A stretch of 64,000 bases of DNA, taken from contig NW_026974140.1 of assembly GCF_037042905.1 (NCBI RefSeq), positions 13,814,001 through 13,878,000 on the forward strand, in the 5' to 3' direction. Position 1 is the first letter of the stretch. The number at the start of each line of letters is the position of its first letter. Below are positions 38,223-48,075 of this stretch, one piece after another. Origin of the DNA: Lytechinus pictus (taxonomy: Eukaryota > Echinodermata > Echinoidea > Temnopleuroida > Toxopneustidae). The notes under the pieces were generated by a model. The model did not search any database. It was given only the letters and a program-made list of their open reading frames with translations, and was not told the origin of the DNA. A program made the translations under genes and the position numbers.

Positions 38223-38228
38223 TTTATT
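38223..38228 (-). terminator. Candidate TMEM33 polyadenylation signal
   Basis: AATAAA on the minus strand about 300 bp beyond the TMEM33 stop codon. Motif and position only. Confidence 0.3.
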
Positions 38229-38521
38229 AAATGGAAAATATATTGATATTATCAATGGATTATAAGAAGATTTAGCTTTAGTATGTTGAATTCACAACTG
38301 TGGAATAGTATTTAAAGTATGACAGAGCAAGCAATGAATAAAAAAGTGTCTGTTTATAGGTAAACTTAGTTATACCAACACGTGTATACAAAGTAAGAAT
38401 GAGTTATAAGTTGTAGTTGAATAAGTAGTCTTTTACAGTCTAAAAACATTTCAATAATATACCTGTCAGTAAGACTGAGTTTATACAAGGTTCTTAGCAA
38501 TTTGTTGTGCAATCGTTGCCG

Positions 38522-38678
38522 CTATTGTTGTTGCTGCTGCTGTTGCTGATATGGATCCTGAGGTGCGAAGCGGCCCAACATGTTGATGCACTTTGTTAGG
38601 AAATTACTAAGGAATGCTGGTGTATTGGGCTGCCTGCAGTACTGCTCTGTGCGTAACCTCAGTTCATGAAATATTTGT
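38522..38678 (-). CDS. tmem33: TMEM33 terminal exon with polyglutamine end
   Basis: Acceptor TTTATTTACAG. It codes QIFHELRLRTEQYCRQPNTP, AFLSNFLTKCINMLGRFAPQ, DPY and then eight Gln encoded by mixed CAG/CAA, and stops at TAG. Human TMEM33 ends soon after the equivalent RLAP motif, so the glutamine tail is extra. Confidence 0.92.
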
Positions 38679-41600
38679 CTGTAAATAAAGAGAACTCTAT
38701 ATAAAGGACTGCCGAGCAAGTAATGATAAATTGCACAAGTGATTACATCACATATTTGAAACAAGGCAGGGATTGTAACAGTCAACTCTAAAACCTAGCA
38801 AAATTGGTATAAGTGTTACATGGGATGGAGTATGTCTGCTCTCTTGGAACTTAAATGTTAATGCTAGAGCGTGCTCATTTGCTTTCCGCAGCTATGCTTT
38901 AAGCAGTTATAAAATCCTGAACAAAAACCAAAGGTTTATGGAATTTTAATTCTGTATCATTACTGCACGATACATGAGAATAGGGGATTGTTTCATAAAG
39001 GTTGGTAACTTGAATGGAACTTAGACTTTGAGTCTGATGAGCCTTTTCACCATGATAATTACAATAACAGCAAAGTTACAATAACTGATTATGAAACAGG
39101 GATAAAACTATTACAGGCAAAAAGTGAGAACAAAAACAATAACATGTTAAAGATATGCAAAAACTTATACATGTATACCTTTGATCTATATATATATGCA
39201 TTTTAACCCAATTTTGTTTTGCATTCCTTTGCGCAAGGTATTTGAAGGATCCTGATTACCTATCACGTACAGTCAGTTATATGTTAATGACCAACGGCAC
39301 TATTTTTAGGTGTTTTAAAGTCAAACCCAGTTCAGTCTTGTGCAGGTTTCGCGTATCCTATAAACTAGGCAGGGCCCCGTTGCATAAAAGTTATTATAGT
39401 AACTTTATGCAACGGGGCCCAGAGGTTGAAGCTACATCTCTGCAGTTATAGTAGTTAAGTGATGAGTCTGGTGTGGTGAGACCACAGTTGGTGCAAAGCT
39501 ACGACTACCTAATACTCTCTTGTCTTGCTTTAGTCATTTTCTTCAAGTACAAAAAACTGCCTCTGAACAATTTGTTGATAATAAGAAAACAAAGACGAAA
39601 GCAAGACAGGAGGGTACAGGCAGAAGTAAACACTGTAGTCTTGCCACATCAGATGTAAAAATTGAAAATATAAAGACAATAACTGCATATGCAATATCCT
39701 CCCCATGACTTTATACAGACTATGCTGCTGTGCTATATTATGTTGCTGAGCATTACAGTTAATATTGGTCATATTACTCACTTGCAGTATGGATTCCTTC
39801 TTGATGCATAGCGGAATGTCAGGAATCTAAAGTACATGAAAGGTGCTATCAGACTCATACGACCACTGGGATAGAAGAGAAAATATAGAAATTCATGCAG
39901 TTATAAACAACTTCTTAGTCATCTTCCTATTCAAAGGAATACAATAGACAGGACTTACACACTGAAATGTTTCCTTAATTTCCATAGCAGAAAAGGTGAA
40001 ATTCTATGACTTTACATATCATGTATTATATTCAGAGATATGTAAAAATTTTATCAAAAATAGAACTTCACAAATGTAAACTATTCTGGCCTGAATAGAT
40101 GTAAATTTGACTTAATTATAGCATGGTTAATCACAGGCACACAAATACAAATTAAAGTTCATTTGAAAGAAATCTTGAGTGAATAATTTTCATGACTTTC
40201 CAGGATACCTTGACAATTTCCTGAATCTTTACTTCTGACATAGCATTTTCACATACATCAACTTTCAACAATTCGCCAGAACCATACGAACCCTGAATGA
40301 CTGCCATGTGAGGCAATGTTTCAACTTTCAGGCCAAAACAATCTTCAATCTCCTTCATGTTAAACATTTTTAAGTCAAGCACAAATGCAGTCTTGAGGTA
40401 ATTAAGAGCCTAGTGTTAAGAATGACATAATAATTGAGTACACCTACTTCACCATGCACTTGGATTGTTTTGGAACGATTCATTTTCACCTGGGGGCCAT
40501 TACAGAAAAGGTTGCAATTAAATGCAACTCAAAAAATCAATGCAAGCCCCAAATCCTTGCTATTGATTGGTGAAAACAAAGTTACATTTGATTTCCAGAG
40601 CTGCAATTTGATAGCAATACTTTCTGCAACAGGTCCCAGGCATTCAAAAGATCTTGATTAATCCGTTATTGATAACAAGTTTTATGGAACAGAGCAAAGA
40701 TGTCCGTACTTACGTGGCCATCATAAAGATAAGAACAGGCATGATGAGTATTTCATCCAGGGCTATGAAGCGAAGGATGTCAACCTGATATGAGATGATT
40801 TTATCAACCAATCTACGCAACAATGGCATGCTGTTTGGTCCAACGATCTAAAAAAGAAAGAAATTAACAAAGTATATTGTACCATCCATGTTCATGTATA
40901 TTAGAGGTGCATAATGTTAGTTTAAATCTGTCATTATGATAAAGTTTTGGTTGAAGGTAACAAAAAGTAGTTGCAGCAAACAATTATTTCATGAGAAAGT
41001 TTTCTAAATCAAGGTTGATTGTCACAATATTATCATATACCTAGATCTGGTACATTAATGTAAACTTATCTTTGTGAAATCATGAAATCTTAGCTCAAAA
41101 CCGATAATGCTGATGATCACTAACACAGAAAAGCACACGTGGGATAGAGTATTAGTATTGCGTGGAAAAATACCCGACATTTGATGGAATTCCATGAATA
41201 TTTTACTAATTTCTCAGCAGAGCCATTCAGCATATATTTTTTATTTATACATACAAACACTTGGTGGTAATTTTATTGGATTATGTTCTAATTCATTTTG
41301 AGATCATTACCACAACTGGTATAAAATATCTTTAATTTCATCGAGATGTGGTTCAAAGATCTTGTTTACAACACAATGATTTTAAGCAAGCTGTGCGACA
41401 GTTGTTAGAAGGACATTGTCACAAACTTTGACTGTGATTTGATTGTGTGTGCACTGCATCACAGAGTTGAACCGTGTACATGACTTTTTGTATCATTGAT
41501 TGTGTACAAGTTAAGAAAATTATGCACACCCCTAAAACCTAATATCATATACTCATTGAATTTTTCATTTCACCGTCACAATTTTATTTTTGCAGCCTTA

Positions 41601-43688
41601 CATAGCAATAAAAAAAAGTTTAAAAAGATGATTAAAAAATTTCTCAATGATTATTAAATTTGTACTCCTAAAAGTAGCAGAGGAGAATTGGAAAAGAAAT
41701 CATTGTACATTATCTAACATATAGTAATTCATCAATGAACAGAATAAAGCTTGTCAATATTTAAAAAGGAAAAACCAAGCACCACTACTTACATTGGCAA
41801 GTTTCTTGGTGAAGCTAGATGCATGTAAGACAGCAAACAAGAATACTGGTGTCAGCACAACTGAATTCAAAAGGTTAAGGATAGCAACTTAAATCCATTT
41901 CATTTTCCAAGCCTTTAGGCAATAAACAATGATATCTCATATTCAAAGGTTTTCACTTTTCACAACGGGTGCATGTAGCCAAATTTGACACAAATGTTTA
42001 ATCAACTAATTGACACATGTCATTATCCCACCTTTTCAAAAAGGCTACAATTTTTTTTTCCTAAGCAAAAGTTATAAATAAGATCAAATGAGAGTATATC
42101 TACATCTACATTTGCCACTCTTTATCTAGGTGTAATAAACGGGTATCTGGAATGAAGGAATTACCTGAACACTTAAGCACCTACGCAGGGTAGCTAAAGC
42201 TGGGGCAATAGAATGCAGCACTAAGAAACATTCTATTTAGAGATACATAAATGTTGTATATTAACATTATTATAACTATTATTGTTATATTTAAATGCAT
42301 AAATTTAAACTGAAACAAAAATGGGGCCTGACACTGTAAAGGATACATGTAAGAGGGTAGCTGTTGATGAAGATAAGTGAGTATAGGAGATTGTGGCAGC
42401 TATCCTCCAGGAGTAGCTGTCCTAGGTACATCCTGTTGAACTGTAGAGGTGGCATACGCTGATGAAGCCTTAGGGCACTAGTCAAACCATTCAGGATCAG
42501 TGCTCGCTGGTAGCAGCTCAGGCTGGCTGCATGTCTATGGATGGAAATGTATAGAATATATAGGGTTATAATTTACATAAGAAAAATCATTAACTGACTA
42601 TACATGTTTTAATGTCATACATAGTGATTCAGTTCTAGAAGTATTGAGTGGATATTTGACAATTGGATGTACGCTTAAATTCACAAAAAATAAATAATGC
42701 CTCCGCAACTTCAAGTATTAACAAGCTTAATCATTGCTTCAAATAATATCCCAATAAAATGATAATCAAAGCACAGATTAAAAAGGCAATAAGATCTGAT
42801 TTACTATGAAATTCTTTTATATCAATATGCCACTCTTATTGCTCAGAACATCTACTCATTACTAGAATAAGTCCCTGTTTTCTTTATTATCAACAGCAAG
42901 CTGGATCGCATGGTATGGGCATTGTGGAAAATTAGCTTTGTACTAAAAAAGTTATCCAAGAAAGTCTACCACTGCTAATACTACAAAATTCAGAAATTTG
43001 GTATTTGATTGACCAACAGATAAAATAAATATTCAATATAGTTTACAAAGGTCTTTACACCTATACACTTTCTATAAATCCCTGGCAATCTTACCCAAGA
43101 AGAGGGAATACATAGAGGATACTGCACACAACTGTAGCAAGACGGGATGCCCAAAGGGCTGCATCTACTTTGAATTCAGTAAGGTAAGCCTGGTAGAGAA
43201 AGAAACATAAAATGAATTTGTATTATAATCCTTCTTACCTATTTCAAAAATGGGTGAACACTAGACAAGTTTATGTAAATATTACTTCAACATAAAGTTA
43301 TCAGACCGATTTGATTATCTAGCTGCAGTAACACTATGGTTAGACAAAAAATAGCTCCCTTAAATGTGCATTATAATATATACATGTACAACAAGTTTAA
43401 AACTTTGTCAAAGAATTTGATTGGTACTCTGATTTTTGTTGCCTTGCGTCAAAAGAGAAGTTGCTTGACACTAAAAAAACATGTAATGCCTTATATCCCA
43501 ATACACTTTTTTTTCAAAAAAAATGTTGCTAAGCTTTGTTTCCAACTTACCACCACCTTCCCAAATCCTGACTGTCCATCTGCGGTCCCATTTGTGCTAC
43601 TGTTGCTGCCTGATGCATTACTACTTGATGAGGAACTGGGTGGAGTATTTCCTGAAGCATCATCGTTCACTTCTTCTATGGTTGGCAT
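38522..43688 (-). CDS. tmem33: TMEM33 (Kr-h2/Pom33 family) ER membrane protein, complete coding sequence
   Basis: Exons in transcript order: 43688-43551, 43189-43095, 42534-42347, 41860-41793, 40847-40714, 39865-39782, 38678-38522 (TAG). The phases join without error into 287 codons. Diagnostic stretches match human TMEM33: ALTSALRLHQR-type (here GLTSALRLHQRMPPLQF), LLEDSCHNLLYSLIFINSYP, FRFLTFRYASRRNPYC and FHELRL. Family knowledge: a conserved multi-pass protein of the ER and nuclear envelope that shapes ER tubules and interacts with reticulons. Visible hydrophobic segments: about residues 57-77, 128-158 and 192-225. Human TMEM33 is 247 residues. The extra length is an N-terminal Ser/Asn/Gly-rich 40 residues and a C-terminal DPY plus eight Gln. 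The start at 43688 is the only Met in frame; the acceptor at 43713 places it in exon 2, so a non-coding first exon lies upstream. Identification is very secure. Confidence 0.95.
39372..39420. repeat. 49-bp perfect-arm hairpin GGGCCCCGTTGCAT, TMEM33 intron
   Basis: GGGCCCCGTTGCATAAA is followed after a short A/T centre by TTTATGCAACGGGGCCC. The arms are exact reverse complements of at least 17 bp (22 allowing one extra A). I recall this compact palindrome as very common in echinoderm genomes; it is probably a minimal MITE. Confidence 0.75.
39782..39865 (-). CDS. tmem33: TMEM33 exon
   Basis: Acceptor TATCCCAG, donor GTGAGT. It codes GRMSLIAPFMYFRFLTFRYA then SRRNPYC. YxRFLTxRYxSRRNPYC is the family signature. 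Confidence 0.93.
40714..40847 (-). CDS. tmem33: TMEM33 exon, loop and third membrane segment
   Basis: Acceptor TTTTTTAG, donor GTAAGT. It codes IVGPNSMPLLRRLVDKIISY, QVDILRFIALDEILIMPVLI and FMMA. The N-S-x-P-L-L-R and Q-x-x-I-L-x-F-I-A pattern is characteristic of TMEM33. Confidence 0.93.
41793..41860 (-). CDS. tmem33: TMEM33 exon, second membrane region
   Basis: Acceptor TTGAATTCAG, donor GTAAGT. It codes VLTPVFLFAVLHASSFTKKL then AN, aligning with the human PVLLFSLLHAATYTKK segment. Confidence 0.92.
41861..42346. other. TMEM33 introns (general)
   Basis: The introns at 38679-39781, 39866-40713, 40848-41792, 41861-42346, 42535-43094 and 43190-43550 are AT-rich. Except for the hairpin at 39372 and a short near-palindromic AACTTTATG context around it, they hold nothing recognisable on either strand. 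Confidence 0.6.
42347..42534 (-). CDS. tmem33: TMEM33 exon, most conserved block
   Basis: Acceptor ATCCATAG; donor GTATCC (weak, but the only one giving the right phase). It codes HAASLSCYQRALILNGLTSA through LLEDSCHNLLYSLIFINSYP and LT. The LEDSCH motif and the sequence around it are near-invariant in the family. Confidence 0.93.
43095..43189 (-). CDS. tmem33: TMEM33 exon, first membrane segment
   Basis: Acceptor TCTCTACCAG, donor GTAAGA. It codes AYLTEFKVDAALWASRLATV then VCSILYVFPLLG, equivalent to the human segment ending in VLPLLG; the hydrophobic half is the first membrane helix. Confidence 0.92.
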
Positions 43689-43712
43689 GACTGTATTAGA
43701 TGCTCAAACAAT
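43551..43712 (-). CDS. tmem33: TMEM33 exon with start codon
   Basis: Acceptor ACATTTTCAG precedes 43712; 24 bp of 5' UTR; ATG at 43688-43686; donor GTAAGT at 43550. It codes 46 residues: acidic MPTIEEVNDD, then Ser/Asn/Gly/Thr-rich low-complexity sequence, then GFGKVV. The low-complexity part is not found in vertebrate TMEM33. Confidence 0.85.
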
Positions 43713-44394
43713 CTGAAAATGTGACAAGATATATAATTACAGAGAATACAGAGCATACAGTGTATGTCTCTTATCAATCATCCATTTTTTTAACAGTTCT
43801 TTGAAATCATATTTATTCAAAATGGTTTCAATAATCATATACCAACATAATTGGTTATCATTTTCATTGACACAAATGCAAGTGACTTCAGATGAATATC
43901 AAGCAATGAGGAAAATGTTCAACGCTTCATCAGTCTGGTGCTCAGATTCTTACTAGGAACAGTGTAACAGGCAAATGCATCCTCAAGCTACCCTCTACAA
44001 CATGGATAGTGGTGGAGAAGACCTTCCTCAGCCTCTTTACAAATAACATGAAAGAAAACAAAGTGATGCCCTTATTGACTTGAGCAAACCAAAAAGTTAG
44101 CCATTGGAAGTTTTTTGCAGCAAATACATGAACATCAAGTTCATCAAGGATGGTTCATCCTGATGATGGGGATGAGCTCTCCAGGATCACGTTGTTGAAT
44201 TCCATACCACATCGTAAGGATTTTGTTAAATACTGATGAATGCAATGTTCAAACATAAAATCTGACATGTTGATTTTTTCTGTGCATCTTACACAAATAG
44301 GATACTCGGCTCAGCACATCCTTACTCAACCCTTCCACTTGCATTTATATTCAGGAGTGCAGGAAGGACAATAAACTATTTAGGATGATAATGA

Positions 44395-44770
44395 AAGATT
44401 ACTGATCAGGAAAAGGCAGAGAGTGAAGAAAAAAGTGAAGTGAAGAATAAAAAGTGAAGGAAGGGGAAGAGGAGGAGCCAAAGGAGAAGAGGAAGATGAT
44501 AAGAATTAGATCTAAAGGAGATGGAAGAGTAGATCATCATCAGAATAAAGGAGGAGGTGGTTGAGGAAGCAAATAAGTGGGAGGTGGAGCAAAGGGGAAG
44601 GAAAACAAGGATATGTCAGAAGAATGGGGAAATATGGAGAATGGGAAGATAAAGCAGAGGAGAAAAGAAAGGCGAAGGAGGATGTCGATGGGAAGAAAGG
44701 GAAGACGAAGTAGAAAAAAAATGAAAAAGATAGACAGAATTTAAGTAGAAGAAAATGTGAGAAAATCATG
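44395..44770 (+). repeat. Polypurine block (GGAGAAGAGGAAG-type)
   Basis: About 375 bp in which the plus strand is mostly A and G (GGAAGGGGAAGAGGAGG and similar). It lies 0.7 kb upstream of the TMEM33 coding start, in its probable 5' intron. The complementary ORF (Phe/Ser/Leu-rich) is an artefact of composition. Confidence 0.75.
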
Positions 44771-45814
44771 AATATTACAATTCCTAAAGAAAACTGATTT
44801 GTCTTGCCTTGCTTATTTTCTTAAATTTTGATTTTTTTTCCAGACATGTCATAGATTTTTTTTTAGATGTATTCACATTTTCTTATAAAAAAGGTAAGAT
44901 GTAGACATCTATAGACTATAGTATATAGTGACAGTCTGGAAAAAAAAGAAAGAGTAGAAAAGCATGGCCAATATATCACATTCACAGGCTTTGAAAAGAT
45001 TTCTGGTGGGCAATTTCAGAGACAATTTTCTTTGTTTACACTTACTCAAAAGGGATTACATTGACAACAAATAAATTGTTATAAACAGATTCTGCATAAA
45101 AATTACTCTTTTCAGTCACCATCTACAATGTACTTATAAAATTCATTATGTTTTTTTGTTTCATACCATTTTAGTCATTCACAAACAAAACAAAAAGGCT
45201 TTTTATGTCAGTGAGACAAAATCTTGGTAGGTAAATTGCTTTGTTATTTATTGATCTACAATATAAGAGCCAGCACAGCTACATGTAGCTCACAGAGATT
45301 ATCTTCATTATTGGCTGTGCACCTCTACTGTGAAGATTGCATCATGGCTGTAAGGTCATAGGTATGGCAATGACCGCTGCTGCAGATATGCTCGAAATTT
45401 GTATGTGCGCGCTGACCAACTTTTAATGGGTTTCGCCGTTATCGCTTCCATAATGCAGTATGGCAGGGTGGAAGAATCCTCTATTTCCTCATCAGTGATT
45501 GCACTCCTGTGTGGTGAATGACGCGGCATCGTAACTAGCTGAATTTTAGATGGAGTTTGATACCACATTTAGCTTCGAAATCCAATGTTATCCACTCAAA
45601 ATGAGCTTAAATCTGTTGATAAATTGAAGATTTTGATAGCTCATATCAAGTTTCGCCACATTCTTTTCTCATTTTAGGGGTTCAACATTCAATTACATCC
45701 AAAAATATTGATCATTGAAGTTTCCGTGTGGCTGTGAAAATTGAGCACAGTGCAGCACAAAATGCATACTGAAGCCATAGACTTGCATTATGAATTTCAT
45801 TGATTTTCACTAGC

Positions 45815-45875
45815 GCGCGGCGACGTTTACACACAAGATGGCTATACGACATGCGTGTGCGCTTGCATGGGACAT
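45815..45875 (-). promoter_or_regulatory. Candidate TMEM33 promoter patch
   Basis: A small CpG-containing region (AGCGCGCGGCGACG and AAGATGGC, then TGCGTGTGCGC, the last NRF1-like) in otherwise AT-rich DNA, 2.1 kb upstream of the start-codon exon, whose acceptor implies an upstream non-coding exon. The position of the true start site cannot be read. Confidence 0.2.
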
Positions 45876-45895
45876 TAAGCTGAGTGATAGAAGAT

Positions 45896-45951
45896 CTACT
45901 ACAAACTTAGTAGTACTTAGTTTGTACTTAGTACAAACTTAGTGTAGTAGT
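45896..45951. repeat. Nested palindromes of CTACTACAAACTTAGT
   Basis: CTACTACAAACTTAGTAG, TACTTAGTTTGTACTTAG and ACAAACTTAGTGTAGTAG follow each other. The outer arms CTACTAC / GTAGTAG and inner ACAAACTTAGT copies alternate in orientation. Origin unclear. Confidence 0.5.
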
Positions 45952-46511
45952 ACCTCTATTGTATTTGTTCACAGGCCTAGAATCTTACAGATTCCAATCC
46001 TAGGCTGTGCCTGTTCTTAATGTACATGCATTAACTTGATTCAGGCAGACGCACATTAAACTTCATTGCAACTGTACTTCTGTTTCTTCTGTCTCTGCAT
46101 TTGAGTTCTACTATATTAGTTAAGAACCTATGATACAACACAAGGTCCAAATTTGTCTGTGTATTTTTTGACACACATATATTTTAAATATGAGTTATTT
46201 TGCAACTTTTTCAGAAGTTAATGGAATTTCTGTACTTTTAATTGAGTATTGTGTTTTAGGTGTTGAAGATAATTTTGATGCATTTTTTGTGACAAATTAA
46301 GAGCTTTCTAAATTTTTGTTGTCTTACCTACTAGATTTCTGCACGATTGTAATTTATTCTTATTTCTATTAAGGTTTGTAGTCTGTGATGTGACTCAGTA
46401 CAAAACTTCAATGCAGAGTGAGTCACTTACTAGATATTGGCCGATAATTGCAATTTATCGAAAAATTATTAAAATTTACTGTAAAATCGTTTTCATTTTC
46501 AAAACAACCAC

Positions 46512-46600
46512 TTGCCCGATCGGGCAATTGACTTTGAGAAATGCTTGCCCGCATGTCATTTTCACTTGCCCCGGGCAAGCGGTTTTGTCGCGCCCTGCAT
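46512..46600. repeat. CTTGCCCG repeat with TTGCCCGATCGGGCAA palindrome
   Basis: A perfect 16-bp palindrome TTGCCCGATCGGGCAA is followed by CTTGCCCGCATG and CTTGCCCCGGGCAAGC within 75 bp. It looks like a fragment of a dispersed repeat built on CTTGCCC words. Confidence 0.5.
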
Positions 46601-46604
46601 TATG

Positions 46605-46850
46605 GAGTAAAATAATCTGTATAAAAAACCACACGTTCGAGCCAAATTCTTTAATCAATATTTAAATAATTTTCTACTTGATTAAAACATTAAAATTGTT
46701 CATTCAATATTTTTATGAATTGTATAATATTTATTGTGGTGCCATGATACATGTACATGCATTTATCATAAATTTTATGTAGTAAAAATAATTCATATAT
46801 AATTATAGCCACACGCACACGTTCGAGCCAAATTAGTTAATCTTGTCGTC
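46605..46850 (+). repeat. Duplicated segment, copy 1 (ACGTTCGAGCCAAATT / TGCCATGATACATGTA)
   Basis: The words CCACACGTTCGAGCCAAATT, AAATTGTTCATTCA and TTGTGGTGCCATGATACATG occur in order here and again, slightly diverged, at 47890-48075. ACGTTCGAGCCAAATT appears at 46634, 46818 and 48047. The palindrome and tRNA-like element lie between the copies. Confidence 0.6.
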
Positions 46851-47214
46851 TTTCCGTTAATGCCCACAATCATTATATTGATTATTATGGCATATGATTA
46901 TGAACGTCAAGATTGACTTGACCTGAATTTTGCCGGGACCTGCAGGTGCAATTATTACTTTATTACCTTTATTACCGGATCTACTGGAAAAATGCAATTA
47001 CTTATGCAGTCGTGTTTCCAGGTCTATCACCGGCAATACACCGGATGAACACCCTACTCTTTGACAAATAGTGTATTGGTTTTAACGTGCATAGGTTGTG
47101 ACTCTCCTACACACGGGACCAACATTTGCGTCCTTTCCGATGGACGGAGTGTTTTCCAACTGCATTCACACCTGCACTGAATACAGTGGTGAGGCACGCT
47201 AACACACAACGCTA

Positions 47215-47759
47215 GTATAGCATTAACCCAGAGAGCTCCCGCCCGCGCAGCAGGCGGGAGCCCAGAAGCTTACCGTGTATTTTACCATTGTCACCGGACT
47301 AGGGTGATTTATGGTCTAAATATTTCTCCAAATGAATTGTGAAAACGGAAAGTATACAATTACCACGATTATATGGATGAAGGTCTAACGAGTGGCAGAT
47401 TCCTGACATCTGGGCACAGTCTGGAACCTCAAAAAAACGAAAAGTTCTCTCCTTCTACCCAGTCTCAATCGGCCATTTTGTTACGATTTTTAACAAAAAT
47501 GGCCGATCGAGACGGGGTAGAAGGAGAGAACTTTTCGTTTTTTTGAGGTTCCAGCTGTGCCCAGATGTCAGGAATCTGCCACTCGTTAGACCTTCATCCA
47601 TATAATCGTGGTAATTGTATACTTTCTGTTTTCACAATTCATTTGGAGAAATATTTAGACCATAAATCACCCTAGTCCGGTGACAATGGTAAAATACACG
47701 GTAAGCTTCTGGGCTCCCGCCCGCTGCGCGGGCGGGAGCTCTCTGGGTTAGTATAGCAT
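47215..47759. mobile_element. 527-bp near-perfect palindromic (foldback) element with 9-bp target duplication
   Basis: 47224-47750 folds back on itself almost completely. TAACCCAGAGAGCTCCCGCC at the left is the complement of the right end, and the homology continues through AAGCTTACCGTG, TGTCACCGGACTAGGG, CACGATTATATGGATGAAGG and CGAAAAGTTCTCTCCTTCTA to the centre near 47487. GTATAGCAT is repeated exactly on both sides (47215-47223 and 47751-47759). A 9-bp duplication with very long inverted repeats fits a Mutator-like (MULE) MITE. No ORF. Confidence 0.88.
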
Positions 47760-47783
47760 CAGATTTTTTGTTAGACGCGTTTC

Positions 47784-47885
47784 GGCATAAGCGGGACTCG
47801 AACCCCTCACGTTGAGATCTACAATCTTATCCGAAACATGCGCTCTAAGTCTAAGTTACTGTCTAACCGACTGAGCTACGCTGCC
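47784..47885 (-). tRNA. tRNA-like element (Tyr-type loop), probably pseudogene or SINE head
   Basis: On the minus strand an A box TAGCTCAGTCGG (47878-47867) and B box GGTTCGAGTCC (47804-47794) are present. A 7-base loop TTGTAGA closed by TAAGA/TCTCA would put GTA (Tyr) at the anticodon, with a 5-base variable loop before the T arm. However, the D region carries about 25 extra bases, the T stem has two mismatches and the acceptor pairs only in part, so it is unlikely to give a functional tRNA. Confidence 0.4.
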
Positions 47886-47889
47886 TCAA

Positions 47890-48075
47890 TAATCAAAATC
47901 AAAATCATTTTCTAACTACCTGATTGAAAAATTAAATTGTTCATTCATTGTTTATATGAACTGTATTTTAGAAAATAATATTCATTGTGGTACCATGATA
48001 CATGTATGTCCGTTATGCAGTAAAATAATTCGAATGAAAAGCCACACGTTCGAGCCAAATTCTTTCAAATGAAAA
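47890..48075 (+). repeat. Duplicated segment, copy 2
   Basis: Diverged direct copy of part of 46605-46850: AAATTGTTCATTCATTG, TTGTGGTACCATGATACATG, then GTAAAATAATTCG and CCACACGTTCGAGCCAAATT in the same order. Confidence 0.6.

Noticed and set aside
44512..44769. Phe/Ser/Leu-rich minus-strand ORF resembling a membrane protein
   Set aside because: It is the complement of the polypurine block; no conserved family features.
45356..45568. 70-residue minus-strand ORF with fairly balanced composition upstream of TMEM33
   Set aside because: No recognisable family, no splice signals matching the next exon, and the TMEM33 start is already explained; kept only as a possible non-coding first-exon region.
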